Assembly (NCBI RefSeq): GCF_007830735.1
Contig: NZ_VLLN01000019.1
Location: 29,566 to 93,565 of the forward strand
From: Geobacter argillaceus
Lineage (GTDB): Bacteria > Desulfobacterota > Desulfuromonadia > Geobacterales > DSM-12255
Direction of reading: 5' to 3'
DNA: 64,000 bases
Shown here: positions 8,380 to 18,673 of the stretch, one piece after another
How positions within the stretch are numbered: position 1 is the stretch's first letter
How the letters are laid out: every line of letters begins with the position of its first letter
Made by a program: the position numbers and the translations under genes
The notes under the pieces: model-generated
The model's input: the letters and a program-made list of their open reading frames with translations, nothing else
Database searches by the model: none
Told to the model about the DNA's origin: nothing

Positions 8380-8748
8380 TTATTCTGAATATTTACGTTC
8401 CACATAATTGATGAACTCGTCCATAACAATGTCCGCATCACCCTTACGGTAGGAGATGATGCTCCGGAGGTGGGTAAAGGAATCCACATCGATCTTGCCG
8501 AATTCGAAACCGATCCCTTCAGGGGTATGGCGCGCCACGGTAGCCGTGACATGGATGACGATCTCCGGCTCAACCTCGGCCAGACCTATGGTAATTTCTG
8601 CGGTGCCTCCCAGCGGGAGCCGCTGGTCGGTCTTGATGAAAATTCCGTGCAGGCTCAGGTTGTCCACCTCACCGCGGAAAACGGTGGTGCCGGCGGTAAC
8701 CAGGGCCTTAACCGTGAAATCAACGCGGCTGAACCGTCTTTTTTCCAT
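8380..8748 (-). CDS. PilZ domain protein
   Basis: A 122-residue single-domain protein. Near the N-terminus KRRFSRVDF supplies the RxxxR motif, and VDNLSLHGIFI supplies the [D/N]xSxxG motif; together these are the cyclic-di-GMP binding elements of PilZ domains. The start at 8748 is chosen over the in-frame ATG at 8787 because GGAGGG lies seven bases upstream and the PilZ motif then begins at the N-terminus. It is probably a c-di-GMP effector; the target is unknown. Confidence 0.85.
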   Translation of the reverse strand: MEKRRFSRVDFTVKALVTAGTTVFRGEVDNLSLHGIFIKTDQRLPLGGTAEITIGLAEVEPEIVIHVTATVARHTPEGIGFEFGKIDVDSFTHLRSIISYRKGDADIVMDEFINYVERKYSE

Positions 8749-8820
8749 GTTCACCCTCCCCATGCAACCCGTTGCAGTGCGAAGCATTCCGTGGCTGGTT
8801 AGTATAACGTGGCGCCCTGA

Positions 8821-8850
8821 AAAAGAAAGGGGCAGGCGCCCCTTTCTTTT
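8821..8850 (-). terminator. rho-independent terminator after aldolase gene
   Basis: A perfect 13-bp stem (AAAAGAAAGGGGC / GCCCCTTTCTTTT) around a four-base loop lies 14 bp past the stop of the aldolase gene. The minus-strand copy ends in a T-rich run. Confidence 0.85.
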
Positions 8851-8864
8851 GATGCGTCATACCG

Positions 8865-10145
8865 TCAGTCGTCAAAGTTGCCTGCCGGTCCTTTATCGCC
8901 ACCAAGCTTCTTGGCCCGCTCGACGATCTGCTCTTTGGTCCAGTGAGCCGGGTCTTCGAGCCGGCTCCCCTTGGCGCCGACGTCGTAGGAACCCGCCTTC
9001 AGGATCGCCTCGATGGCCAACGGCGCCGTGTCACGGCCATTCAAAACCTCGGTCATCATCTTGTAGGCGAAATCGGCCACCCGCCGGGCCATCCGCTCGC
9101 GGATCTCCTTGGGCTGGGCCAGGATCTTGTTCTCGAACGGCAGGTTCAGGCTCTTGTAGTCCCCTTTTTTCCACCCTTTGTCGGTAGCATAGGCCACCAT
9201 CTCGGCCCAGAGCTCCTCGGTCATCCCTTCGCCCGGTACCTTGATAAAGTTGCCATTGGCGTCCAACTGGGCGTTCCCGTAGTCGTTCACCTCCAGCCCC
9301 CAGGAGATCATCTGCAGCGCCGTGGCCACGTTGGCCTTGGTGGTGGCGGTCCTGGTGGCGATTTCCCGCAGCCGCTCCGAGCTGTTGCCGGAGGTGCCGT
9401 GCTGGGCGCCATTGACCCTGTAGGGAGCCAGCGCCTGATGAATCTCGGCCGTCAGGCCGACCTGGATACCCGCGTCGCTTGCCTCCAGGCCATGGGTGGT
9501 GCCGTTGTTCAGGGCGATCCAGTCGGGAAATATCTCGTGGGCGTTCAATCCCTGGATCAGGAACTTGGCCTCGTCCACCGTTGAAAGCCCCTGGTTACCC
9601 TTGATCTCCCCCACCTCGGTCTCCAGACCGGCCCACTTGGGAATGAACGGGCTGAGGGCGAGATTCGTCAGGAGGTTCTGGTCATCGGGCAGATGGGAGG
9701 CATCGATGGCGATGGAGGTGATGCCGGCCTCGAACATGGTCGGGATCTCCACCTTGGCGGCGGCCAGGTCCTTGTCGTTCTTGATCCCGTAATGGTCGGC
9801 ATGGATGGCCACCGGCACGGTGATCTTCAGTTCGTTGCACAGCGCATCCACGATGCGGGCCATGTTCCAGTAATTCACCGCGCAGTAGGATTTTTGCCCC
9901 CCTTCCGACTTGGCGATCTCGATGATGACCGGGGCATTGGCCCGCTGGGCCGCCAGCAGTGCGCCACGGATAACGAGAGAGCTGCGGCCGTTGCACGCCA
10001 TGACGATGGCATGTCCTTTGGCAAGCATCGCCCGCTCGACCACCTTGCCGCTCACGATAAGGGCCTTGGAATTGGGAAAAAGCTCCCTGATGTTGGGTGG
10101 CCGCCCCACCTGGAGCGCTTTTTCAAAGTCTGCCGTGTACGCCAT
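8865..10145 (-). CDS. fba: class II fructose-bisphosphate aldolase
   Basis: A 426-residue cytosolic zinc aldolase interconverting fructose-1,6-bisphosphate with dihydroxyacetone phosphate and glyceraldehyde-3-phosphate. VAIHADHYG carries the catalytic Asp and zinc-binding His. IAIDASHL, GLETEVGEIKGNQG, and NGAQHGTSGNSSERLRE supply the rest of the metal and phosphate site. The protein is longer than the E. coli FbaA type because of an extended C-terminal helical part. AAAGGAG precedes the start. It diverges from the enolase gene, so two glycolytic/gluconeogenic enzymes share one intergenic region. Confidence 0.93.
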   Translation of the reverse strand: MAYTADFEKALQVGRPPNIRELFPNSKALIVSGKVVERAMLAKGHAIVMACNGRSSLVIRGALLAAQRANAPVIIEIAKSEGGQKSYCAVNYWNMARIVDALCNELKITVPVAIHADHYGIKNDKDLAAAKVEIPTMFEAGITSIAIDASHLPDDQNLLTNLALSPFIPKWAGLETEVGEIKGNQGLSTVDEAKFLIQGLNAHEIFPDWIALNNGTTHGLEASDAGIQVGLTAEIHQALAPYRVNGAQHGTSGNSSERLREIATRTATTKANVATALQMISWGLEVNDYGNAQLDANGNFIKVPGEGMTEELWAEMVAYATDKGWKKGDYKSLNLPFENKILAQPKEIRERMARRVADFAYKMMTEVLNGRDTAPLAIEAILKAGSYDVGAKGSRLEDPAHWTKEQIVERAKKLGGDKGPAGNFDD

Positions 10146-10320
10146 GCTGTTCTCCTTTGTCGTGCGCAGAATATTTGATGATGCGTTTACGGTAACAAGC
10201 GTTTTCTTATAACATGTTAACCATACGAACGCAAGAGGGTCTTAATGTGTAAAAACAGCCCTGGCAACGGCTTCAGGCCGACGTCAGCGTTGCATACCCA
10301 AACAACGGAAAGCTTCATGA

Positions 10321-11706
<1,386 letters not shown>

Positions 11707-11729
11707 ACGGTTCGCACAGCGACACGCAC

Positions 11730-11756
11730 GAGCCCGGCGGGAATTCCGCCGGGCTC
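11730..11756 (+). terminator. rho-independent terminator after enolase
   Basis: GAGCCCGGCGG / CCGCCGGGCTC, an 11-bp perfect stem with loop GAATT, followed by TTTTC, 23 bp after the enolase stop. Confidence 0.93.
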
Positions 11757-11784
11757 TTTTCATTTCAGCACAAGCGGTGACGGC

Positions 11785-12377
11785 TCAGAAGTCCAGCGGA
11801 CTCCTCGCCTCCTTGATGGTCCGCACCGGGACGCAATGGGTAGCCGCAGTCCGCAACCGAACAGCAGCTTCACGATCAGGCTATAGGGGTGATAGAGGTG
11901 CTGCACGATGGAGTCAATCTCTTCTCGGGAGAGCACCACCGGGATATCGAGCGACTTCTTCGCCCGCGGTACATTGCGCAGGATGCCGAATTCCCGCTTC
12001 AGGGCATGGCGGAACAGAAACAGGAGGGAGTTGAACGCCTGGTTCTGGGTCGAAGCCGCCACGTGACATTTCACCGCCAGCCAGGTCAGGTACGTCTTCA
12101 CATCCGCAGTGGTCAGCTCCTGCGGCGGCTTGTTCTTGAGAAAACGCTGGAACTGGCGCGACCAATTGGCATAGGTCTTCAGCGTCTTGCGTGAATAGTG
12201 GCGCACCTTGATTTCCGCTGCCAGAGTCGCCAACAGTTCGTCCCATTCCGGCGAATCGGATTTTTCATCATAACCGGCAGCGGAAAACTGAGGCTTCCTG
12301 GCTGTCTGAGGCGACGCGGTCTGTTCCTGAATCTCAGGCGGAGTACCCTCCGACTGCACATCCGGCTTCAGCATTTC
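11785..12377 (-). pseudogene. intI: integron-type tyrosine integrase, internally deleted pseudogene
   Basis: The N-terminal half is well preserved: a SAM-like core-binding domain (HYSRKTLKTYANWSRQFQRF, then TADVKTYLTWLAVK) and the start of the catalytic domain up to LLFGCGLRL, which carries the first catalytic Arg. After that the frame breaks. In another frame the DNA continues THCVPVRTIKEARSPLDF and a stop, which is the C-terminal tail of integron integrases (RSPLD end). The middle with the HxxR and Tyr motifs is missing, so the enzyme is dead. The likely start is the ATG at 12377, 16 bp from the group II intron end. No attC array is visible beyond it. Confidence 0.82.
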
Positions 12378-12431
12378 GGGTCGAAGAAGAGGGTAGAGTA
12401 GAGAGCAGGTTTCACCCTGCCCTCCCTCATC

Positions 12432-12463
12432 AAACCGTGCATGCGGTTTTCCCGCACACGGCT
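12432..12463 (-). ncRNA. group II intron domain V
   Basis: On the minus strand AGCCGTGTGCGG-GAAA-ACCGCATGCACGGTTT folds into the catalytic hairpin with the AGC triad at its base, a GAAA tetraloop and a two-nucleotide bulge. It lies 12 bp after the maturase stop, the standard position. Confidence 0.9.
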
Positions 12464-12475
12464 TTCCGATGTTCT

Positions 12476-13828
12476 TCACTGTAAGGCATGCGCTTTCGTC
12501 CAACCAGCTGTTGTTGGCACTTTATACAACCTATACTTCCCGTAGAGTGCGCGGCTACTGAAACGAAAATAACCGGTGCCCCTATCTTTGATCTTGTGCC
12601 GCTTTCGAAGATGTGTCCGTAACCGCTCTTCAGTATGGTACCTGAGATTTTTGAGCGCACTGCTACAATTACGGTAGTGGAAGTAGCCAACCCAGCCTCT
12701 CACGGTGGCGTTGACTTCATTCACAACCCAGGTAAGCGGCTTTACCGTTCTCGTTCTCTTCGTGAGTTCGGTAACTCGATCTTTGATAATTTGCAGGGAT
12801 TTCTTCGATGGTTGAACATGGGAGTACAGCTTCCCACTTTTCCTGCTTTCACCTACCCAAATTGAGAATCCGAGGAAATCAAAGCTTTCTTTATGAGCAT
12901 TGACGATCTTCGTCTTTGTCTCGTTCAGGGTAAGCTTCAACCGCTCCAGTATCTGTCGCAACACCGCCATTGCCTTGTCGGATTTGTTTCTCCTACAGAG
13001 GATGACAATATCGTCAGCATATCTGACAATCCGGGCTCCCAGGCGCTGTTGAAGGTTATTCCGCTCCCATATCCTGTCCAGTATGTGCAGGTAGAGATTG
13101 GACAACAGCGGTGAGATGACACCGCCTTGCGGTGTTCCTGTGCGGTTGCCCTTGCCGCCACCGATGTTCCGCTTCGTTCCGTCCTTGTCCATCTCCATGA
13201 TCGGGGCCTTGAGCCACATCTGAATCAGCCGAAGTATCTCGCCGTCACAGATGCGCTCGGCAACCGTCGCCATGAGGTTGGCGTGGGGTATGGTGTCGAA
13301 GTATTTGGAAAGATCGGCGTCGATGACTTCGTTGAAGCCTCTACTCATGGCGTGTGCTACGTCATCGACTGCGGCGTGGGCCGATTTCTTCGGTCTGAAT
13401 CCATATGAGGTTTCGCAGAAGTCCGCCTCGAAGATCGGCTCGATGACCAGTTTTGCGGCCATCTGAGCCACCCGGTCACGGATGGTCGGAATACCGAGCG
13501 GACGCTGACTGCCGTCGCTCTTTGGTATCATGACCCGTTTGACCGGATCAGGTTTGTACGTCTTGTTTCTCAGTGCTTCTTCCAGTGCCCCAATGAATGC
13601 GGGTGCCCCTTCGTTTTCCTCGATGGCCTCGAAGGTTAAGCCGTCAATACCGGCACTCCCTTTGTTGGCACGGACAAGACGGTAGGCAAACTCAAGGATG
13701 TCAGCCCGATAAACCTTGTCATACAAGGCGTGGAAGCGGCAGGCAGGTTCCTGCTTGGCCTTGCGGTAGAGCTTCCTCTGTAGCGTTCTGATTGTTTCCG
13801 GGGGTGTTAGCATGGTTGCAATCCCCAT
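12476..13828 (-). CDS. ltrA: group II intron reverse transcriptase/maturase
   Basis: About 450 residues. RT domain: ANKGSAGIDGLTFE, KRVMIPKSDGSQRPLGIPTI, YGFRPKKSAH, IDADLSKYFDTI, GTPQGGVISPLLSNLYLH and the catalytic RYADDIVIL. After it come LNETKTKIV and DFLGFSIW, then the maturase X domain (NATVRGWVGYFHYRN), and a C-terminus LYKVPTTAGWTKAHAL typical of bacterial intron maturases; no HNH endonuclease domain is evident. It splices the intron RNA and reverse transcribes it into new sites. The frame is intact. The start may be 13828 or, with better spacing from GGAGGAG, the ATG at 13813. Confidence 0.95.
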   Translation of the reverse strand: MGIATMLTPPETIRTLQRKLYRKAKQEPACRFHALYDKVYRADILEFAYRLVRANKGSAGIDGLTFEAIEENEGAPAFIGALEEALRNKTYKPDPVKRVMIPKSDGSQRPLGIPTIRDRVAQMAAKLVIEPIFEADFCETSYGFRPKKSAHAAVDDVAHAMSRGFNEVIDADLSKYFDTIPHANLMATVAERICDGEILRLIQMWLKAPIMEMDKDGTKRNIGGGKGNRTGTPQGGVISPLLSNLYLHILDRIWERNNLQQRLGARIVRYADDIVILCRRNKSDKAMAVLRQILERLKLTLNETKTKIVNAHKESFDFLGFSIWVGESRKSGKLYSHVQPSKKSLQIIKDRVTELTKRTRTVKPLTWVVNEVNATVRGWVGYFHYRNCSSALKNLRYHTEERLRTHLRKRHKIKDRGTGYFRFSSRALYGKYRLYKVPTTAGWTKAHALQ

Positions 13829-14306
13829 CTCCTCCGCTCTTTGGTTGCGTGAACAAAGCAGGGTTCCTTCCCTCGGGCAGGGTTATGTTGTCCCATGCCC
13901 TCAAGCGGTACTATGAACCCCTCCGACTCCCGTTACAGCCCAACGCGATTTCATTTCCTTATACGCGCCGGTTGATGCTCCTTAGGCATCACCGTAACGG
14001 GTCTCCAGCACTGGGTTGGATATCTTCCGCAACATGCCGCCCCTGCTACCCCGGAAGATTTTGCTGGCTGATTCCGTTATCAAGGCCAGAGAACAACGGC
14101 CTTCCCCTTCTGACCACAGGGTCGGCATCTTCAAGCAATTTACGAGGCTACCTGTAGGTTCACTTTCGTTACGGCCTGCTGCTTTGCCAATTGGGAACTT
14201 ACGACCCCTTGTTGCCAAGACGCCGCTCCCTTGAACTACCGGGGCGAATCGGACAATTCCCCGGACGGGACTTAAACCCGTTAGATATTCAACTGTTACT
14301 GCGTAC

Positions 14307-14370
14307 GGTCAACTCTCCATTTTCCACTAAACATTGAATTCATCATAAAATGGAATATGGAGAGTTGACC
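14307..14370. repeat. 64-bp inverted repeat at the presumed intron 5' junction
   Basis: Arms GGTCAACTCTCCATTTTCCA (14307-14326) and its inverse (14351-14370) match at 19 of 20 positions around a 24-bp AT-rich centre. It abuts the likely intron 5' end on one side and the truncated ISL3 transposase on the other. It could be a collapsed insertion-sequence end pair, a MITE, or the stem-loop target that some group II introns insert behind. Confidence 0.75.
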
Positions 14371-14375
14371 CTTTT

Positions 14376-15047
14376 ATTCTCCCCCTGCTCCGTTTCTTTC
14401 ATGAATTTGGCAAAGAGCGCAGTCTAAATCTAAAATTCGTTTGCAGCGATATGTGGGTGCCATACCTCAAGGTAATCAGAAAAAAGGCTCCGAACGCCCT
14501 GAATATCCTTGATCGCTTCCATATCATGAAGAAGTTCAACGAAGCAATTGACCAGATCCGCCGAGGCGAGGTCAAGCTATTCAAAGCCGAGAATCAGGGA
14601 AATGTCCTCCTGAACGGTCGCTGGCTGCTTCTGAAGAAACCGGAGAATCTCAATGAGAAACAGACTACCCGGCTTGGAGAGCTTCTGAAACTGAACATCT
14701 CCTCAATCAAGGGATATCTCTTGCGAGAAGATTTCCAACGGTTCTGGGAATACAAGTATCCGGCAGCGGCAGAAAAGTTTCTCGACAACTGGATAACGCG
14801 AACCCTCCAGACAAACCTTGAGCCGATGAAGAAGGTGGCCAACATGCTCCGGAATCACAAACCGCTGATCATGAACTGGTTCAAGGCAAAAGGACTGCTT
14901 TCCAGTGGTGCGGTAGAGGGTCTAAACCTCAAAGCAAAACTGACTATCAGAAAAGCGTATGGCTACAAATCCCAAGGATGCCTTAAAGTAGCGCTATATC
15001 ATACACTTGGCAAATTACCCGAACCCCTATGCCACATATTTAGCTGA
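14376..15047 (+). pseudogene. ISL3 family transposase, N-terminally truncated
   Basis: The frame encodes LLRFFHEFGKERSLNLKFV, then CSDMWVPYLKVIRKKAPNAL and NILDRFHIMKKFNEAID, SGAVEGLNLKAKLTIRKAYG; these are the DDE catalytic and C-terminal blocks of ISL3 transposases. Roughly the first half of the protein (zinc finger, HTH and first catalytic Asp region) is absent, so it is a remnant. A Met at 14451 makes a 198-residue ORF, but homology continues upstream to about 14388, almost to the inverted repeat. Confidence 0.85.
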
Positions 15048-15189
15048 CGAACCATATTTCATCACATCACGGAGGGGATAACGAATCTAACTGGGGTGAA
15101 CAGAGGGGAGCAAGAGACGAACGGGGTTGGCAGGCAGTGGAAAGAGGGCACAAAGCACCCCTGACGGGACTTAACGCGGTACGACCACC
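15048..15189. other. tail of mobile island
   Basis: 142 bp without a gene. It contains CCCCTGACGGGACTTAA (15158-15174), a near copy of CCCCGGACGGGACTTAA at 14259-14275 inside the intron 5' region. Confidence 0.4.
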
Positions 15190-16353
15190 TCAGTTCTCCC
15201 CCTCCCTGCCGTACAGCAGATAGAGCGGCACCAGGCAGCCGAAGTTCAGCACGCCGAGCGCGAGGTAGACGGCGGAGTAGCCGAACGCCTGGATCCCCCC
15301 GCCCAGCAGGTATGCCCCCAGGCCGACCCCCCCATCGAGAAAGGTGAAGAAGGTAGCGGTTACCGCGCTGCTCCGATGCACCGGTGACAGCTGGATCGCC
15401 AGTGTCTGGGTGCTTGGCACTGCCATGCCGTAGCCGATGCCGACCAGGGCGGCCGAGATCAGCATGCTGACGGTTGTGTGCATTCCACCCAGCAGCAGGA
15501 GGCCCGCCGCCAGCGTGACGACGGACGCGCCGATCGCGACGCCCGGACCGAGCCGGTCGTACATCCAGCCGGTCAGGAGCCGGGAGACGACCGAGGCGCT
15601 CGCCATGACCACGAAGAAACTTTTTGCCACGAATAGCAGCCCAAGTTCCGTGGCAAAGACCGCCACGAAGGTAAGCACCCCGCCGTACACAGCCGCGATG
15701 ATGAGCGCGATGAGCGATATCGGAATGGCCTTGACCTCGAACAGGTCATTGAACGTGAACCGCGGCCGGACCGTCACCCCCTCCTCCACCGGGACGGCGG
15801 CAACGATCAGGAGCCCCAGCAGGGTTACGAGGGTGGCAAAGATGAACACCGACCGGTAGCCGAAGGAATGGGCAAGGCTCAGCCCGATGTAGGGGCCGAT
15901 GGCGCCGCCGCCCAGCACCATGGTCGTCATGCAGGCGAGCCCCTCCCCCTTTCGGGATATCGGGAGCTGACGGGCGCCGAGTGCCATGATCGAGGTGTTT
16001 GCCAGGGCGAACCCAATACCGCTCAGAAACCTTATCAGCATGACGCTTGTGGTGGAAGCGGCCGGGAGGTAGAGCAGATTGGCCAGGGCAAACAGGAGAG
16101 AGGTCGAAAGCAGCACCCTGCGGACCCCGAACCGCGCCTCCAGGCGGGAGGTGTGGACACGGAACAGCACCGACGCCGCCAGAAAGACCCCGTTGATCGC
16201 CCCGGCGGCCTGCATGGAGCTGTGCAGCTCCGACAGCATGTAGGCCGGCAGAACCGGCATGTAGAGCGAAAACGGGATGAAGAGAAACAGCATCCCGAAC
16301 AGGATCAGGATGAAGGATCTGGTCCAGAGCGGTTCCCTGCCAGCATGTGTCAC
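15190..16353 (-). CDS. MFS transporter
   Basis: A 387-residue protein with twelve predicted helices in two halves, an N-terminal half ending in GFALANTSIMALGARQLP and the cytoplasmic loop RKGEGLACMTTMVLGGGAIG typical of drug/sugar-efflux-type MFS carriers. It probably exports a small organic compound; the substrate is unknown. The start is GTG at 16353 with AGGGGGGCAGGA upstream. It is the first intact gene right of the mobile island. Confidence 0.87.
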   Translation of the reverse strand: MTHAGREPLWTRSFILILFGMLFLFIPFSLYMPVLPAYMLSELHSSMQAAGAINGVFLAASVLFRVHTSRLEARFGVRRVLLSTSLLFALANLLYLPAASTTSVMLIRFLSGIGFALANTSIMALGARQLPISRKGEGLACMTTMVLGGGAIGPYIGLSLAHSFGYRSVFIFATLVTLLGLLIVAAVPVEEGVTVRPRFTFNDLFEVKAIPISLIALIIAAVYGGVLTFVAVFATELGLLFVAKSFFVVMASASVVSRLLTGWMYDRLGPGVAIGASVVTLAAGLLLLGGMHTTVSMLISAALVGIGYGMAVPSTQTLAIQLSPVHRSSAVTATFFTFLDGGVGLGAYLLGGGIQAFGYSAVYLALGVLNFGCLVPLYLLYGREGEN

Positions 16354-16405
16354 GGTCCTGCCCCCCTAAGCCGACAAAGCCGGAACCAAACAAAAAGGAT
16401 CAAAG

Positions 16406-16529
16406 GCAATTCAACGCGGATCAACGCTGATCTTAGACGGATTGACGGATTGACGCGGATAAACCGAGGCGCCCTCTTTTCAAATCCGTGTAAATGCGTT
16501 CCAATCCGCGTCCATCCGTGTTGAATTGC
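16406..16529. repeat. intergenic long inverted repeat
   Basis: GCAATTCAACGCGGATCAAC (from 16406) pairs imperfectly with the inverse of 16503-16529 (…ATCCGTGTTGAATTGC). Direct echoes of the motif ACGCGGAT and GACGGATTGACG fill the middle. It can fold into a long hairpin between two minus-strand genes and looks like a REP/palindromic intergenic element. Confidence 0.65.
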
Positions 16530-16555
16530 AGTTTATGGGTCCAAGTCTTCACCTG

Positions 16556-17728
16556 TTACAGCAGATGCCGCACTGCCCGCCCCAGCCCTTCGATGGTCAG
16601 GGGAAACATGGGGAAGAGCCCGCCGATCGTCGGCACGGTCTCGTAGTGGGTCCAGGTATTCTCCGGCAGCGGGTTCATCCAGGCCCGCTGGGGAAAGGCC
16701 TCGGCGATCTGCCGCAGCCAGTCGACCCCCTTGGTGGCATTCCCATGGAAATGCTCCAGCGAACCGGAGTGGTAAAACAGTTCATAGGGCGCCATGGCGG
16801 CATCGCCGACCACGATGATGCGATAGTTCTTGCCGTACTCGCGCAAGACCTCGGCCGTGGGAACGAACTCGTCTGTTTCCAGGTCGGTATAGAGTTTCTC
16901 GTACACGCAGTTGTGAAAGTAGAAGGCGCGGAAGTCTTTGAAGTGGTTGAGCTTGTTGGCTGCGGAAAAGAGCCGTTCCGAGAGGGTCCGGTACGGCTCC
17001 ATGGAGCCGCCCGAGTCCATCACCAGCAGCAGCCGCACGTTATTCTCCCGCTCCCGGCCGAAGACCAGGTCGATCTCCCCGGCGTTCTTGCAGGTCTTGT
17101 CGATGGTGGCATCCAGATTCAGCGTCTCCTCGGCGCCGGAATCCCGCAGGTCGCGCAGGCGCTTCAAGGCCACGCTGATCTGGCGCACGTCGAGCGTCAG
17201 GTCGCTGCGCAGGTTACGGTAGCGGCGGGCAAAGGCCTGCAAAGCGGCACGGCCGCTGCTTCGCTCGTTAGCAAAGGATATTCCGGTCGGGTGGCTGCCG
17301 TTGGCTCCAAAGGGGCTTGATCCACCGGTGCCGATCCACTTCCGGCCCCCGTGATGGGCTTCATCCTGCTCCTGCAGCCTTTTCTCCAGCTCCTGCAGGA
17401 GTTCATCCAGGCTGAGCGACTTCATCTTTTCGAGCTCTTCCGCGGAGAGCCGAAGCGGACCCAGCTGGCCCTGGAGCCACTCCAGAATCTTTTCCTTGGT
17501 CGCCAGGTTCTCGGGGAGCGGCGCATCCTTGAAACAGTAGGCAAAGGCCTGGTCAAAGGCGTCGTAGTAGGTCACGTCCTTCACGAGCACGCTTCGGGAG
17601 AGGTAGTAGAAGTCGTCGAGGCTCTCGTTGTGGAGCCCCTTGGAAAGCCCCTCCAGAAGGGTAAGCCACTCGGTCAGGCTGACCGGCACCTTTAGTGCTC
17701 GCAGCGAATGGAAGAGTGCCAGAAACAT
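16556..17728 (-). CDS. VWA domain protein, CoxE family
   Basis: 390 residues. The N-terminal half is helical (LFHSLRALKVPVSLTEWLTL, as in CoxE proteins) with an acidic coiled stretch near residues 100-125. The C-terminal half is a von Willebrand A domain whose MIDAS motif reads DSGGS (in LLVMDSGGSMEPY) in place of DxSxS. MoxR/CoxE pairs act as chaperone systems that insert metals or remodel enzyme complexes. Here the client is not evident. The start codon overlaps the moxR stop (ATGA), so the two are translationally coupled. Confidence 0.87.
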   Translation of the reverse strand: MFLALFHSLRALKVPVSLTEWLTLLEGLSKGLHNESLDDFYYLSRSVLVKDVTYYDAFDQAFAYCFKDAPLPENLATKEKILEWLQGQLGPLRLSAEELEKMKSLSLDELLQELEKRLQEQDEAHHGGRKWIGTGGSSPFGANGSHPTGISFANERSSGRAALQAFARRYRNLRSDLTLDVRQISVALKRLRDLRDSGAEETLNLDATIDKTCKNAGEIDLVFGRERENNVRLLLVMDSGGSMEPYRTLSERLFSAANKLNHFKDFRAFYFHNCVYEKLYTDLETDEFVPTAEVLREYGKNYRIIVVGDAAMAPYELFYHSGSLEHFHGNATKGVDWLRQIAEAFPQRAWMNPLPENTWTHYETVPTIGGLFPMFPLTIEGLGRAVRHLL

Positions 17729-18606
17729 CAGCGGAAGAACCTGTGGCCGGCAGTTCGCACGTCTGCCGGGCGGTTGGCGTGACGGGTCAAGGTATCGACG
17801 TCCTCCTCCATCTTGACCAGCGCCCCCAGGAACGGGACCGACTTGAACAAAGGGGTCTCCTCCTCCGGGAGGCGCGCCCCGCTGGCCAGGAGCGCCCGGA
17901 TCCAGTCCAGAAGCTCGGAGGTCGAGGGGCGCTTTCTGAGCCCCGGCACCTCGCGCAGGCCGTAGAAGATCTTGCAGGCGCTCTGCAGCAGCTCCCCGGA
18001 GAGGCCGGGGAAGTGGACATCGATGATGGCCCGCATCTGCTCCTCGTCAGGGAAATCGATATAGTGAAACACGCAGCGACGGAGGAAGGCGTCGGGCAGT
18101 TCCTTCTCCGAGTTTGACGTGACGATCACCACCGGCCGATGGTTGGCCTTCACCCACTCGTCGGTCTCCAGGACGTGAAAGCGCATCTCGTCCAGCTCGA
18201 AGAGCAGGTCGTTGGGGAACTCGATATCCCCCTTGTCCACCTCGTCGATGAGGAGCACCACCCGGTTGGGACTCGCAAAGGCCCGTCCCAGGGGGCCGTG
18301 CTTGATGTAGTGGCGGATGTCGCGCACGTCGCCGTCGCCGAATCGGGCATCGTTCAGGCGCTGGACCGTGTCATAGGTATAGAGGCCGTCGCGCGCCTTG
18401 GTCGTCGACTTCACGTTCCAGAGGATGAGTTCCATCCCCAGGGACTCGGCGATATGGTGGGCGAGGAGCGTTTTCCCGGTGCCGGGCTCGCCTTTGAGCA
18501 GGAGCGGCCGCTCCAGGGCCAGAGCTACGTTGACGACATCCTGAAGCGCCCGGGAGGCAACATACCCCTCGGTGCCGCTGAATTGATGAAACTCTTGATT
18601 GTACAT
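17728..18606 (-). CDS. MoxR family AAA+ ATPase
   Basis: 292 residues with Walker A GEPGTGKT, Walker B VVLLIDEVDKGD, sensor 1 VIVTSNSEKELP and an Arg-finger region LRRCVFHYIDFP. It is the ATPase partner of the coupled CoxE-type VWA protein. The start at 18606 (AAAGGAG upstream, product MYNQEFHQF) is preferred to the in-frame ATG at 18708, which has no ribosome site. Confidence 0.92.
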   Translation of the reverse strand: MYNQEFHQFSGTEGYVASRALQDVVNVALALERPLLLKGEPGTGKTLLAHHIAESLGMELILWNVKSTTKARDGLYTYDTVQRLNDARFGDGDVRDIRHYIKHGPLGRAFASPNRVVLLIDEVDKGDIEFPNDLLFELDEMRFHVLETDEWVKANHRPVVIVTSNSEKELPDAFLRRCVFHYIDFPDEEQMRAIIDVHFPGLSGELLQSACKIFYGLREVPGLRKRPSTSELLDWIRALLASGARLPEEETPLFKSVPFLGALVKMEEDVDTLTRHANRPADVRTAGHRFFR

Positions 18607-18673
18607 GGGCTTCTCCTTTATCCCGGATAATGATGACGTTGTGCTGCCTGACTGATGTTGAAGGAACCGAGTC

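Larger units (their letters stand above)
12393..14306 (-). mobile_element. group II intron with maturase ORF
   Basis: About 1.9 kb on the minus strand, a normal length for an ORF-bearing bacterial group II intron. It comprises a structured 5' RNA region (about 14306-13829, no ORF), the maturase gene, domain V at 12432-12463 and a domain VI hairpin ending in CTCTAC at about 12393. The 3' end is placed by domain VI and is fairly firm. The 5' end is tentative: the sequence there reads GTACGC where the consensus would be GTGYG, directly after a 64-bp inverted repeat. It separates the integrase pseudogene from whatever lay upstream of it. Confidence 0.8.

Noticed and set aside
15158..15180. Integron attC core-like GTTRRRY/RYYYAAC matches
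   Set aside because: Single half-sites only; no paired core at attC distance and no cassette-like ORFs next to the integrase remnant.
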